From NCBI GenBank assembly GCA_001465935.1, contig LNKV01000007.1, positions 868,001-932,000 of the forward strand: DNA of 64,000 nt. Direction: 5' to 3'. This document shows, piece by piece, positions 22,676-35,200 of this stretch (positions within the stretch are counted from its first letter, which is position 1; every line of letters starts with the position of its first letter). The notes below the pieces were generated by a model that did not search any database, was not told where the DNA came from, and saw only the letters and a list, made by a program, of their open reading frames with translations. Source of the DNA: Clarireedia homoeocarpa. Lineage: Eukaryota; Ascomycota; Leotiomycetes; Helotiales; Rutstroemiaceae. The translations under genes and the position numbers were made by a program.

Positions 22676-22772
22676 ATCGCCATGCCGCAGGAGGGGGTCC
22701 ATATAAATATGCCATGCGAAAAGGAGGGGTTATGTCGTATTTCGTCTTGTCTCATGTACATTGTCCAGGCGT

Positions 22773-23686
22773 CTAGACCGTATACTTGGCCTTTGCACGA
22801 GTACTTCCACTGTGTGCGCTGTCGGTGTGACCAGAAAACTCGACGGAATCATTTAGTGGTTGCTTCAAGACACCCTCCAAGACTTCCTTGAACTTTCTTC
22901 CAATGTTCATCAAGATTTCCTTGCCCTTCTCGGTGGAGCGACCTTTGCCTCCTGCGACATCTTCATCACCACCACCTGGAATGCTCTTGCCGATTGTGCG
23001 GGTCCAAACACCGATTCTGTAGAAGCCCTTTCTGACGTTGACGACAACACCCATCACTTCCCCATCTTCTTCTTCCTCGAGAGTCTCACCAATGGCAGCC
23101 AACATGACGTGGAGCCAAAGGTCGTCGATTGGGACATTTCGCTTTTCCTTGAATTGATACGACCACTTGCCACCATGTTTGTTTTGTACATCTTCCCATT
23201 CCGGTCGAACACCTTCCTTGAATAAATGGTAATCGGATTTGAGAGCGAGCTCGGAAGTTGGTGCAATGTTGTTCTGCGAACCTTGTTAGACCAACACAAC
23301 AGCGAAGCAGTGTTGAACGTAGAAGCTTACATAGACACCCCAGAATTCCTCGACAGAGTTGAAAGTGATGACTTCCTTCAAAAGATCGTTCCAGTTATCT
23401 CCCTAAATAATCAAATCAGTATCGACTCCCAACAGACTTGGTAAATAGGCCGAATTACCTTTCCAGACGGTGGCTTGGTGAACCACAAAGTCCACTTGTG
23501 CATCAACGGGTGCTTGACATTGAAGTTGTCCTTGTCGTGGAAGACAGTGATTTGTTCTCCATCGGCGCCCGGTTTGGTGTTTTCATTTGCGTTGCTGCTT
23601 CCTTCAGGTGAAATTGGGATTGTAGACAGGTCGACCTGGGATGATCCATCACCATTGACTGGTGTTTGGGCTGCGACAGCTGCCAT
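22773..23686 (-). CDS. eIF4E: Translation initiation factor eIF4E
   Basis: 266 residues in three exons: 23686-23459, 23402-23331 and 23273-22773. Introns are 56 and 57 nt, GT-AG, both in phase 0; the middle exon encodes 24 residues. The cap-binding fold is clear: HPLMHKWTLWF, VEEFWGVYNNI, SDYHLFKEGVRPEWED, NKHGGKW, DDLWLHVMLAAIGE and VVVNVRKGFYRIGVWTR. The two tryptophans that stack on m7G are in EEFWG and RPEWED, and VEEFW is also the surface that binds eIF4G. The protein starts the 5'-cap recognition step of translation in the cytosol. An N-terminal extension of about 45 residues rich in Ser, Asn and Pro and a C-terminal tail make it longer than yeast eIF4E, as is common in filamentous fungi. 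Confidence 0.96.
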
Positions 23687-24617
23687 GATTGCTGGTTCTA
23701 TTGATCGTAAAGATTAAAATCAGACGACCGGGAGAGGAGATGAGGCGGTATAAGTATCGAGAACTCTGCTGTAGAGTTTCTGTCACTTCTGCAGAATTAA
23801 AATGCGCCGCTAGTCAAAAATCGAAATTCGGCTTCTGTGGCGGGGTGGATTAAAGACGATGAAAGTTTTTGTGCGGGATATATCGCAGCCCTGTATTTGC
23901 GGCTCAACTCGACTGTTTGCTCCAGGCAATCGGTCGAAAGTCTTGCAAGGTTCGTGGTGAATGGTATTGTGTGTTGTGTTGTGCGTGGATGAACAGCGCC
24001 TGCTTCGATTTTTTTGGATATTTCCCTACTTTTGTACTTCCGTTTTTGCGATTCAAACAATGGCGACGCTTGTGGTTCGAGTGCTGGGGCGCTAGCGGGC
24101 GCAATCACGTGCTTGTAACTCCAAACAGACCTCGAAGGTTAATTGTTCGTGAGGTCTTGAAAAGTACCGAGCAAGAGTATGTATGTATCTGCAGGGTAGG
24201 TAGAAGTAGATGGAGGAGAGAGTGTCTTTGGAAGTAACAGGATGTATTTGTTCTATGGAGACCATTCGTGAGAATTCATGCAGAAACGTGTGGACAGCGC
24301 ACAAATTCTCAAACGTGTGCACGTTTGACTGTGGACGCCAACCTACGTCACCCATAAGCCTTTTGAAATTTCCGAGTTCCCCTCGCTGCCAGTGTCCACA
24401 AATTGTATTCATAATCTCCCGAAAATCTCGAATATGGTTCGGATCCCCTATCTATCTTCAACCCCAGCCCCAGATACATTGAACCAAACCTGAACGCCAC
24501 CGCTATGATGCTGTACCTGTAAAGTCTATGAAGAAATCCGCATGCGAAATCTAGCATTCCTCCATCAAAAAGCACAACCCGGAAGCCCAAACCATGTAGC
24601 TATGCAGATTTTATTTT
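23687..24617. other. Intergenic upstream of eIF4E
   Basis: 930 bases holding the eIF4E promoter and leader and the sym1 3' region. Small frames on both strands overlap one another and lack splice or domain support. No repeats were seen. Confidence 0.6.
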
Positions 24618-25330
24618 CTAAAGCTCCTTGACCTTCTCCACAACCTTTCCAGCAACCTTCTCTACCTTGTTCTCAGTACCGCGTCCATTCAAGTAACTGA
24701 GGTAACAGTTCCATCCTAGAGAGACAATGTTGACGACGAGGACTCGGTGCTCGAGGGGGATGAGCTTGAAGTTGATGGCTTGAACAGCGGGCCAAATCAT
24801 GTAGTTCTTTTGGATAGCAGTGCTGTAGTTTGCCTCGATCTTCTCCTTGGGGCTAACTCCTTCCAGCACAGACATGACGCTGAGGAACATGCCCAAGTTG
24901 AGAGGAGCCAAGATGCACTGATCTGCTGCGACACGGGCAGCAATTTCGAGGTTCTTATTCTTCAAGACGACCTTGTTTTGGAGGAATTTGAACCAGTTGG
25001 TAGCGACAGGACCGAAGATGCCTAGGAAAGCTCGTTAGCTTTGGAATCTGTATGGGGCGTGGATAGCTCTGCACTTACAACCACCGTAGAAGGCCATGCG
25101 GCCAGTACGTGCAAGTTCATGACCTTGGATACCCTTCTTCTCCACCAACTGTTGTGCCATTACATCTCCGGTTGCGAATAGGACTGCGGATGTCACACTC
25201 TGAGTGAGCACTGGGCGTGCAGCCAATTTCATTTGATACCTGCAAATATCATTGTATCAGCGTTTGTCCCGCGACTGGAATTTGACATCATAGATGCACG
25301 AAAGATAAGGAACACCTGCCAGCGCAACAT
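24618..25330 (-). CDS. sym1: Sym1/Mpv17/PMP22 family membrane protein
   Basis: 191 residues in three exons: 25330-25320 (11 nt), 25239-25079 and 25021-24618. The second intron (57 nt, GTAAGT, branch CTAAC) is ordinary. The first, 25240-25319, appears to be a GC-AG intron with donor GCAGGT; this alone gives the conserved family start MLRWYQMKLAARP and keeps the frame. Typical features are RPVLTQSVTSAVLFATGD, the ARTGRMAFYGG segment, ADQCILAPLNLGMF and the signature WPAVQAINFKLIPLEHRV. Four hydrophobic stretches agree with the family's four helices. Yeast Sym1 and human MPV17 reside in the inner mitochondrial membrane and are needed under heat, ethanol or mtDNA stress, probably as a channel. 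The substrate is unknown. The C-terminal tail is Lys/Glu/Val-rich. Confidence 0.93.
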
Positions 25331-26134
25331 CTTGAATTATAGGTATTTCTCCTGAAAACAAACTTCAATTTTGAGAATTTGGGAGTGCGACTGGAGATAT
25401 CGAAGTGAAGCAAATGAATTCAAATCGTTCTTGACGTTGTTTCTTCAAGATCAAAAGTGCAGGAAAAAAGAGCAGACCGACAATCAATGGAAATAAAATA
25501 AATTGGTCTACTGCTGTACCCTTGGCGAACGATCATCTTCAGGGATTCGAGAAGCTAGCAATCTAGAAACATGAACCCCGTGCCGAGTTCGGATTGGCAA
25601 AAAAGGCTACCCCAATGTGGAGAAGAACCCTTAAGACCCTCCTAGACAATCTAAGGGGCAGCGTGTGGCTAGCGAATGACACGTCAGAAACTTCCCTTTT
25701 CGTTCTCGAAACAGTGAATCGTGAAGATTGGAGCTCTCATCCAGAGTTCGACTGTGGCAGAGTTCGTAGGAGGGAATTTGTCAAAAAGCCCGGATGTACG
25801 GGATGCGAAGTACGGAGCTCAAGGCGGGATTCTCAAAGAGTAATTAATTTTGTATTCCATTCATTTTCTATCTACATGGCCATGGTGCATTCATCATACA
25901 TAATATCGACTCCGTCTGATATCTACAACAATCTGCTACTGCTGCATCACTGTGTTAGAACTATAGTAGTTGTCCACGAGTGTGAGCAGCGAAGTGACGT
26001 TACTCTCCGCTTCGATCGTCGTCTCTGGCACAACACAGAGCACCAATGTATTTGTTAAAACCGGATGTTCATGAGGCCAACCGCTGCGCCCAACTGTGAT
26101 CGCGATTCTTCCTCGGCCTGTTTAGCGGTTCATG
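25331..26134. other. Intergenic, no gene seen
   Basis: 800 bases from the sym1 start to the MFS 3' end. One plus-strand frame of 154 codons (25594-26058) lacks domains and an ATG at its start and is judged spurious. No repeats. Confidence 0.6.
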
Positions 26135-28128
26135 TCACAAGATTTCGCTTGCAAACTTGCTCCTACGTCGTATGGTCGGCCCATAGATGGCCAATACCCA
26201 AGGGACGACTGTCAATACTGCAGCAATGCCACCAAGCAGTGAACCCGCTCCTTGGAAAGAAAGGTTATGGAACAGAGCTGGAACGATCAATGGAAAGACA
26301 CCGCCCAATATGTTTCGACAAAAAGATTGAGCTGCGAGGGCCGACGAAGCATATCGATGATAAGTGTCTGCAAGGTAGTTGAAGGTTGCTAGGTATATCG
26401 AATAAATACCCATTGTAGCACAACCTATGCCAAGAGTAGGGACAATCCAAGGAATCGAGCTAAATTGCGTCCACTATTTATGAAATTAGCCATGACTTGA
26501 AACTGTCACAATGGAAATGCCCCAACTTACACCAAACCAAAACAAACCGATGGGAAGCAGTACCGATTCCAAGCAGGCGAAGTAAAGTCTACCTTCTGGG
26601 GATGATAGATCTATGTTTCTTCTGATTACCCCTGGATTCTTGACTCTATCCGATGACCATGCTAAGTAGCGAGCAAGTAACCGCTCTTGATAGATGGAAA
26701 GGATTGTAGATACGACCGATGCAATTGACAGAGCGGCAAAAATTGCGCCCGTCTGTTGGATATTGAAACCATGCGTCTTCGAAAAGACGAGAGGAATCGA
26801 TCCACTACGGATTTGTTAGCACATGTCAATCCCGTTTGAAAATCTTAATTCCTCCTTCTTTTTCCAGCGATTGGTTGAACTCACAATGTCAGATAAAGCA
26901 CTGCCCAAGCGAAAGCGACCCAAAGACTAAAGAATAGGACCACAGGTTCGGTGATCAGAAGGTGGAACGGGCGATATATGGAAATTTTCACCATCTGGGA
27001 GATGGATTCGCGTTCTTCATCTGACTTGACTTTCCAGCGTATACGTTGAGATTCAACCTTCTCGTTTGCGTGCGGCATGTCGAAACCAAAATATCCTGCT
27101 TCCTCTCGCTGTTCATAGTATTTGTTCAAGCATTGGGCCTTTCTACTTAGCAGAATACTGCCTCGAGTCTCGGAGAAAAAGAGTACCATAGCCTGAAGGT
27201 CTCGAAAATCAGTACTGATCGTTTTTTTTTTTTTTTTTTGAAAGGGTGAGAAGAACTTACAATGAGTAAAAGCCCATTTGTAATAACCTGGACCCAGAAA
27301 ACCCATCTCCAAGACGTATTTTGAGTGATGAAGCTGCTAACTAGTGGCCCTAACCCGGTTCCAAAGAGCACACCTCCAGAAAATAGAGCCTAATGAAATG
27401 TCAATATCAAGATATAACACTAAGCACGATTTCCTAACCATTGGCGTATTCCTGCCCTCCCTGTGATATATATCACTGATTATGCCACCAACCATAGTCG
27501 AGAAAACAGAACTGCCACACCCAACGAAGAATCTAGCGACAAGCATTCCAGGGTATGAGCTTGTCACTGCACAACAAATCTGCGTGATAAAATACAATAC
27601 CCCTGAAGCCAAGAAGATAGGTTTTCGACCATTCAACTCTGAGAATGGAGCTAATACCATGGGTGCGGTGGCAAAACCTGTGCAGAAGGTAGTTATTCCA
27701 ACCAGTATGGCAACCTTGGATACATTCCAGTATTCCGACATCTGTTCTGCTGGCGGAGAATACGCCCCGGCAGTGTAAGCAGTGGTAAGAGTAGCGACGC
27801 AAGATAGTGCAACGGTAACTTGCTTGCGACTTTCGGGCCAATCGAATGGTGAGATGTACTTTTTAAGATCTGGTTGTTGTGGTCCCAACCATTGAGAATT
27901 AGTAGCATCATTTTTTGATGGTGTGGGTAAAGGCGTCTCGAAAGTCAAATAATGATACACGATTGGAGATGAACTGTCGATAACAGACATCTTGGATGCG
28001 TCCTCAATTGCCGTGTCTTTGTGGTATTCTATCCCCTTCTGGCTCTCATCTTCGATATCTGTAGTAGAATCATTCATCGACTCGTGACCGAGGTCATCAT
28101 GGTGTGGCAATCTCTTCTCTTCCACCAT
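26135..28128 (-). CDS. MFS transporter, DHA1 (polyamine/multidrug) type
   Basis: 579 residues in five exons: 28128-27439, 27389-27261, 27192-26885, 26804-26531 and 26473-26135. The four introns are 49, 68, 80 and 57 nt, all GT-AG. A polar cytosolic head of about 100 residues is followed by FDWPESRKQ and the first helix. The first six helices include the family loop ELNGRKPIF and VARFFVGCGSSVFSTMVGG. A charged central loop contains KVKSDEERESISQM, and six more helices follow, ending with basic TIRRRSKFASEIL. This is the 12-helix H+-antiporter group containing yeast Tpo1-4 and Flr1, normally in the plasma membrane and exporting polyamines or drugs. The second intron holds a run of 18 A in sense. 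No biosynthetic cluster surrounds it, so the substrate is open. Confidence 0.9.
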
Positions 28129-29777
28129 CTTGCTGTGTTCTATCGTGTAGGAGAAGCTTGTTGTCGGTATAGCAAGATAGCAAGACGACGAATGTTGAGG
28201 ATTGCATGTTAATAAGGATGAAGGAAAGTAGCAGTTCAGTTGACTGTCGTGTTGGCGCGCTGGTTGAGCTGGAGATAAAACTCTTCTTTTATTCCCGTCG
28301 CATTCTTGAATCCCATAGAGCAATTCCCGTAGATCTCCTTGCGCTTATGCCTTGATAAGTTAGGTGATCTCGGTTCATCCCCAACTTTTGTTGCAGAATG
28401 GCGGATTTCGACCGCTCTTTGACGGATAACAGCTTATTCCCGGACAACAGCTGCGCCATCGTTACTAACCTTGCATTCTTCAGCAGTCTACACCGTCAAA
28501 GGGGCGCGTGGAGAATAGTATGGGGTTACTCCACGTGGGCTAGAAATGATAGGTGAGGGCGAGAACAAAAATCAGCTACAATTTTCCACAAAGTACTTTG
28601 TAGTAAGAGTTTATTTCTCCTGCGAGTCGTCCAGTTTGATTCTTGATAGGGAAACTGCAAGATTTCTAATGTATATGGAGTATCTGAAAGAAGAGTATAC
28701 GCAGCAAATTGTATGTCGACGAAAGCTTGCAAAACATAGAATAAGCGAGACCAAGTACAGCAAAACCTCGCTATAAGAATCCTCCTTATAAGAATAACCT
28801 CTATATAAGAATAATTATTCTGGTCCCGTAGAATTTTGTATGGGAAAATTTACCTTGATATAAGAATACCTCGATAATGTTCTTAAAAAATGGGCAAAAA
28901 ACACTATTCTTATAACGAGGTTTGCTGTAGCCCAATTCCTGTGCGATGGAAAGATACTAGAATTCTGCTATTGAATGTGTCAACCCAGGTCGTGCCAGCC
29001 GTGCCAGCTAGGCAGAATAGAGACGGGGTCCAAAGTCCAGACTTCTGAACGAATCAACACACCGGATACAAATGAGCGCATCATCTGGGTGACGTCGGCT
29101 ATGGAGCATGAAGCATGAAGCATGAATTTAGCATGTACTCCGTATGCCGGCCTGCATGCATGGAGGGGTAGCTATCACAAGATTTCAGCCTTGTGCGCTG
29201 CAAAGTTTGAACACATCGCATAGTTCTACTCAGCCTTCCCTCTCCCTTCCCTCTCCTTTTTGCCCCTTATCTGCGCCTTGTTCCCGACGATTCAGGTGAA
29301 ACGGGAAGCTTGTATATGTAGGAATAGCCATTCACAGATATACCGAAAGCAGTCCAGAATTGCAAATCTCGGGAACCTGACTTTAAAGGAACGGAAAAAG
29401 CTAGCCAGTCGTGCCGATTCTCGCCCATCTTGAGAAAGCCTCAGATCTATGGCAGCCAATCAGGCTTTGTGTCTACCCCTCCCTAAACCTCTTCCGGACA
29501 TGGAGCAGACAAGGTGATCGATGGCGTGATACTACGTGCGAGATTTTTCTTACTATTACGGTATTACCCCTCGATGGCGACACTTCCATAGCTAATTGAT
29601 TAATAAGATTCTTGCAATCTCTATTGAAAGGCTCAGGTTATAACATCTTCTTCCTCTTCTCCATTTTCCTTTCTCATTTTCTCTTCTGTATACTTGCTGC
29701 AACCCCAAATTTACGGTCAATTTTATCCGCATATTGAATCTCGAGTCTTGTCCTTTGAACCCCTCCACATAACCAAA
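28129..29777. other. Divergent intergenic region containing a MITE
   Basis: 1.65 kb between the MFS transporter and peroxiredoxin genes, which point away from each other. A 170-base pogo-like MITE lies in the middle. AGCATGA is repeated three times near 29105-29126. CT-rich tracts near 29230-29275 and 29645-29695 probably belong to the peroxiredoxin promoter and leader. Confidence 0.7.
28758..28927. mobile_element. Pogo-like MITE, 170 bp
   Basis: Terminal inverted repeats begin CAGCAAAACCTCGCTATAAG on the left and, read inward, CAGCAAACCTCGTTATAAG on the right. They match over 22 of 23 positions apart from one missing A. TA flanks both ends (28756-28757 and 28928-28929), the target duplication of Tc1/mariner-pogo elements. 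The motif CCTC..TATAAGAAT recurs inside the left end and again inverted at the right. There is no coding capacity, so it depends on a transposase elsewhere. Confidence 0.9.
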
Positions 29778-30716
29778 ATGGCCGAAGAACGCGCAACCCC
29801 GTAAGTCATTTGCCTTATCTATGAAGGAATTGACGCCCAAGAAGGGTAGTCAACTCTGCCCGATCCCGCTTTGCAATGGTTTAAATCGAGTTGTAGCCCG
29901 CAATGCCGTGCTGTCTCGACACAGCAGCACAGCTTGAAACCCGCTGTCATGTTTTCGTTCGACCTCACCTGAGTTACCTCTGCTGACAACGGCGCAGTCT
30001 CCGTCTGGGGTCTATTGCTCCAAATTTCCAAGCCGAGACCACCAACGGTCCTATCGATTTCCATGAGTTCATTGGTGACAACTGGGTGGTTCTGTTTTCT
30101 CATCCTGAAGATTACACTCCAGTCTGCACCACTGAGCTTGGTGCTTTCGCAAAGCTCGAGCCGGAATTCACCAAGCGTGGTGTAAAACTTATTGGTCTTT
30201 CTGCAAACACTGTCGACTCGCACGGAGGATGGATCAAGGATATCGATGAGATCTCCGGTAGCAAGCTCAGTTTCCCAATCATTGGTGACAAAGAGCGAAA
30301 GGTTGCTTACCTCTACGACATGTAAGTACTGTTTGGAATTTGAGCTGCATATTCCAGCTAACCCAATTTATAGGCTTGACCACCAAGATACCACCAACGT
30401 CGATTCCAAGGGCATTGCGTTCACTATCCGATCCGTTTTCATTATCGACCCCAAGAAGACCATCCGCCTCATCCTCTCTTACCCCGCCTCGACTGGCAGA
30501 AACACCGCTGAGGTTCTTCGTGTCGTCGACTCTCTCCAAACTGGTGACAAGCACCGCGTCACCACTCCTATCAACTGGGTTCCCGGTGACGATGTTATTG
30601 TCCACCCTAGTGTCAAGAACGAGGAGGCCAAGACTCTGTTCCCCAACTTCCGCATCGTCAAGCCATATCTTCGATTCACGCCTCTGGCAAAAGAAGAGAC
30701 CTCCGCCGCAGTTTAG
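29778..30716 (+). CDS. 1-Cys peroxiredoxin (Prx6/Prx1 type)
   Basis: 229 residues in three exons: 29778-29800, 29998-30321 and 30374-30716. Introns are 197 and 52 nt. The first exon encodes only MAEERAT plus two bases. The peroxidatic motif SHPEDYTPVCTTELG places the reactive Cys at residue 51. KLIGLSANTVDSHGGWIKDI, FPIIGDKERKVAYLYDM and the Prx6-specific C-terminal domain (INWVPGDDVIVHPSV, KPYLRFTPLA) follow. No second conserved Cys or N-terminal presequence is seen, so a cytosolic 1-Cys enzyme is likely, though yeast Prx1 is mitochondrial. It reduces H2O2, alkyl hydroperoxides and possibly peroxynitrite, being recycled by glutathione/glutaredoxin or thioredoxin. Confidence 0.95.
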
Positions 30717-32276
30717 AAGACATAACACTGTCGCCCGCTTTGAATGTTCGAGGGCGGTGTACGGAGTACATGAATGACTGAACGAACGGAGGAATGATTG
30801 GATGGATGATACCACGATGTTTGCAGGCTATGGGGTGTTGAGATGAATATCCCGACTCAGCTCCTGAAAATCAGTAAAACAAATGATTAAAAAAATGAAA
30901 ATAAAATTTGAACAGTCTCTGAGGCGGCAATGCTTTGATTGTAGTGATCCATTCAAATTTGGCGACGCAAATTGCCATCTTGACCCATGTAAGGGCAGAA
31001 ATGCTCAGAAGAATAACTTCTTCAACCTTACTTTCTAGGTTCCATGCCTGATGATATGATACCATGCCTGACGATATGATACCATGCCTGATGATATGAT
31101 ACCGACCTTAGTTCGCGTAGGTGGGGACACAGGGCAGTAATATATATGAAGCAGATGGGGCTGACATCTCCCCTTTCCAATCTTGCTGAGCACCCAGTCC
31201 TCCGCAAGTTAATGAATCATGCCCAATTTTATTCTGGAAAACTTCACAGGGCCCGCGACGAGTTTAATTTACACTGCATGAGATTCAATAGACACGTGGA
31301 GTGCTGGTCAATGATCGGATGAATCCGAGTTTCCGAGTTCCTTTGTGCTTCTTGTCGGCGAACCATACTCCGTCCGCAGGAGTCGATTGTGACAGTGGTG
31401 AAAATAGCAGCGCTCAGACTGGTCCGAGCAAAACGACAAGGCGAGTTTTGGAATCGGTGAACGAACGCACGAAGAACCAAAGAAACGGCGCAGTGCGTTT
31501 TAAGCTTTCACTAACGCGCAACGCAGAGTCGTTCAGAGACAATCGAGTCACTCGACATACGCTTCTTCGGACTTTCGTTTTAACTTAAGATCGACGCTCT
31601 AGGAAACAGAAAGTGGGCTGGAACCACAGAATTTATTTACACTCTCGGCAAGAAGGGCACGACTGCGGAGATTAGGAAAAACGTGGCTCGTTGTCCTAGA
31701 CACTTCGTAGACTGGGACAAGGCTCGTCAGGTGAGAGAGTTCGGTGGGTAGACATACGAGTTCGGGTTGCTATCCGAGATCTGACCGTCCGGCCTAGGAT
31801 CTCACAGGCACGGCAGAAACAACCACATCGGGAGGGGTGAAAGGGATAATCGTTCGATTGCGCGTTCTTACTGTCAACGCGGCTCCTTAGCATATCCATT
31901 GCAGCTATACCACGGAACCAAGATTCGACGTTCTCATCCGAGATACTGAATTAACTGTGTAATCTGTGCGGCAAGTGGATCTGACTGTTCTCCTCCTTAC
32001 GTCCCAAACGAGCAAGAGACCCTCCAAGTCAACTAGGATTATACCACCGACCGCAGAACACACTGACAAGGCCGAGTATTATTTCTTCCGGGGAGCGCTT
32101 GTTGTTTTTTGGGTACGGCTAAGGTAAGCATCTATCTTCTGTTTCCACAAATACGTTGAAAGCAGACTTGATATTTGGGGGCATCTCTTGTCATTGCCCC
32201 AGTTGTATTTAGCCTCCAGCAGCTTGTCATTGTCATTGTCGCAGTTGTCATTCAGTCTTGAACAGCATGATCCAAC
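30717..32276. other. Intergenic with short tandem repeat
   Basis: 1.56 kb between two plus-strand genes. It holds a 20-base tandem repeat; frames at 31244-31588 overlap on both strands and have no support. The last 200 bases, with repeated TTGTCATTGTCATTGTC, are probably the leader of the kelch gene. Confidence 0.6.
31041..31103. repeat. 20-bp tandem repeat, three units
   Basis: Units of the type ACCATGCCTGATGATATGAT at 31041-31060, 31061-31080 and 31081-31100. The first begins with T and the second has one T-to-C change. Confidence 0.95.
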
Positions 32277-35200
32277 ATGTCGAACCCGCTGACAGTCAGA
32301 CCAAAAGACTCTGTAGAGTCATTGTACATCTCCGGGTCTTCAACTGACGACGACGACCCGAGACCGGAGCCAAAGTCGGGAGGTGATTTTCTTATAGGGG
32401 TACGAAGAGGTCTTAAAAAGCTAGGATCGGTTTCTAGCGGGCGTGGACGACCGTTCAATATACAAACAGGCTGCAACAGCCCTACTACAGATCTTATCGA
32501 ACGTTCTGCAAGCACCGAGCGATTCTTTGCAGCGCAGAATGAAAGAAAGTTGAGCAACGCCAATCTCGAAAAACCCCTGCCAACTCTGCCGAAAACACCG
32601 ACATCGCCAATTATCGAGGATCCGGTGGGGCGCACTCCTCCCGATACCCCAAAAGCATTGGAAGCCATGTCGCGACCTGCGGCGACGGGTAGTCGCGCGA
32701 GCACCTTAGATTCAACATCCTCCACACAGAACAATTCTAGCGGATTTCAGCCAATCGCGGGTGCCTATACAACAGATATGAGTAGCAGTCAGACGAGCCT
32801 TGCGAGCTCAAGTAAACAAGATGGAAGCGAAGCCGGGGAGGAGAAACGAGAAGACATCATGACACCAAGGAGCAACGGACCTCTGTCAGCAGGACCATCG
32901 CCCGCACAACAGCCTCGATCTGCAAGTGGCAGTGCAGCTACTCCTGTCGCGAACCCATCTACACACTTGTCTGGCCTCATGTGCAACGTACATCGGACCA
33001 CGGGAAAGGAACCTCATCCTCTAGTCGGTGCAACAACAACAATTTTGGGTGACAAACTTTATGTTTTTGGTGGCCGCATTCTTTCACGAACACGCCCTTC
33101 GCTAACGGCCGACCTATATGAACTTGATCTGATACGGCGACACTGGACAAAGATCGAGACATCAGGCGACATACCTCCACCGAGATACTTTCATAGCGTA
33201 TGTGCATTGGGCGATACAAAGTTGGTTTGCTATGGTGGGATGTCTCCAGCTACTCCCCAGGGCCAAGCACAAATGGTTGCCTCTGCGCAAGGCACCCAAG
33301 ATGTCCAACCAGAAGTTGTTGTGATGTCGGACATCTATATTTATGACGCACCATCAAGGACCTGGACATTCATACCAACAAATGAAACGCCACAGGGAAG
33401 ATATGCGCATTGCGCGACAATTCTTCCTTCATCGGCCACGTTCTCATCCGCAAATGCACCATCATCCGCCCTACACCACAACCCTCAAGGGTTGAATCCT
33501 AACCAAGGTAGCATTGGTGTGAATATAGATGGCACTGGAGGCGCCGAGATGGTAGTTGTAGGTGGCCAAGACAGCGCAAATCACTATATTGAACAGATAA
33601 GTGTTTTCAACCTGAGAAGCTTGAAATGGACTAGTACCCAACAACTTGGGAAGAGCTGCGGAGCATATCGAAGTGTTGTAGCACCTCTACCTGGATTTGT
33701 CTCTGCAAAAATAGGGAAGTCCTCGCCAACGAAACCAGATCACAGTGGATTAAGTCAAGATTCGAGGGAACCCGGATCCTCTATGCTGATATATTCGAAT
33801 TATAACTTTTTGGATGTCAAGCTCGAATTACAAGTTAGAGCTTCTGATGGGACGTTAGCCGAAAAGCCAATGCATGGCACATTCTCTCCTCCCGGGCTCC
33901 GATTTCCCAACGGTGGTGTCATTGACACAAATTTCGTAGTCAGTGGGACATATCTCACTTCTTCGAAGCAAGAGTATGCCTTATGGGCGCTCGACTTGCG
34001 CACTCTCACTTGGAGCCGCATTGATGCAGGAGGGAGTGTCTTTAGTCAAGGAAGCTGGAATCGAGGAATCCTATGGAATAGACGCAATACATTTGTTATC
34101 CTTGGAAATCGCAAACGTAGTCTAGTCGATGACTACAACCACAGGCGGATAAACTTTACCAACGTTTGTATGGTAGAACTTGAGGCGTTCGGCTTATATG
34201 ACAACCCTCGGAAATCATCTCCTATGTCCGGATTTGTCTCAGCTAGCTCGCCCTTCACTGCACCGTCTTTGAACATTAGCACGAAAGCTGGATGGAATGC
34301 AGGAGGTCGTAATCTTTCAAAAGCAGCGGAAGAGTTGGGTGCGAGTGCTCTAGCATTGAGGGAACTCGCAGATATGGACATTCTCTGTGTCGGTGGAGAA
34401 CGTATTCCTGTGAACTCACGAATCATTGCGAGAAGATGGGGTCCTTATTTCGTGCAGTTATTGCGTGAAGGTACAGCAACACAGGATGGGAATGATGCTG
34501 CGACAGTACGACCGGACAACGTCTTCCGCCATAACCCAAGCAGAAATAGCAGTCTAACTATCACCCCAAGTCTTGGTGGACAATCCTCAAGTCTTTCAAC
34601 GACGTCGACCTTAAACAATTCACAATCAGATATCTCATCCATGCTCCAACTTCCAGATTCGGGCAATCTTCCACCTAATTCTAGACCGCGCACACTTTAT
34701 CTTCCACATACACAACTCACGGTTCAGGCTCTTCTGCACTTTCTTTACACATCATCTCTTCCTCCCAACCATTCCACTTTGTGTACTCCTCAGATCCTTT
34801 GCAGTTTACTGCAATTAGCTCGACCTTACAAAGTTGATGGTCTGCTAGAAGCTGTGGTTGAGAGATTACACGGTGTTCTAGATAGCCGAAATGCTGCAGC
34901 AGTCTTCAATGCTAGCGCTATGGCTGCAGGTGGTGGACGTTCCACATCGACGACTTCGGATATTGGAGAGTCATGGAATCTCAATAGTTTTTCAAATACT
35001 GGAGAAACATTATCGCAACTTGGTCTTGACAATGACTTGAGTTCACGGACGCAGCAATCATTACGAATCAATACGAACCTGGGTAATTTAAGCACGGGTC
35101 AAGGAGGAAGACGACAAGATGACGAAGAGGCTATGAGCGCAACAAGTAGTGTTGCCAGTGATATAAGTGGTAGCGAAATGAGCGGAAGCGTCAGTGCTTC

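Larger units (their letters stand above)
21886..22772. other. Convergent spacer with repeats
   Basis: Between the 3' ends of acsf3 and the eIF4E gene. It contains a 21-base tandem repeat, one copy of a dispersed structured repeat and a 38-base poly-C run. No gene is supported; the frame at 22319-22702 is created partly by the poly-C run. Confidence 0.7.

Noticed and set aside
22319..22702. Minus-strand frame of 127 codons with a Gly run
   Set aside because: The Gly run is the poly-C tract read backwards; no family and no reliable start.
25594..26058. Plus-strand frame of 154 codons
   Set aside because: Opens with ATG-poor sequence, contains no domain, and shows no conserved pattern; lies between two well-defined genes.
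27220..27240. Poly-T run as a possible terminator or insertion
   Set aside because: It lies inside the second intron of the MFS gene and is best treated as an intronic homopolymer.
17694..30716. Secondary-metabolite cluster containing hydrolase, AMP-binding enzyme and MFS transporter
   Set aside because: The AMP-binding enzyme is an ACSF3-type primary-metabolism protein, and eIF4E and Sym1 lie between; there is no core synthase.
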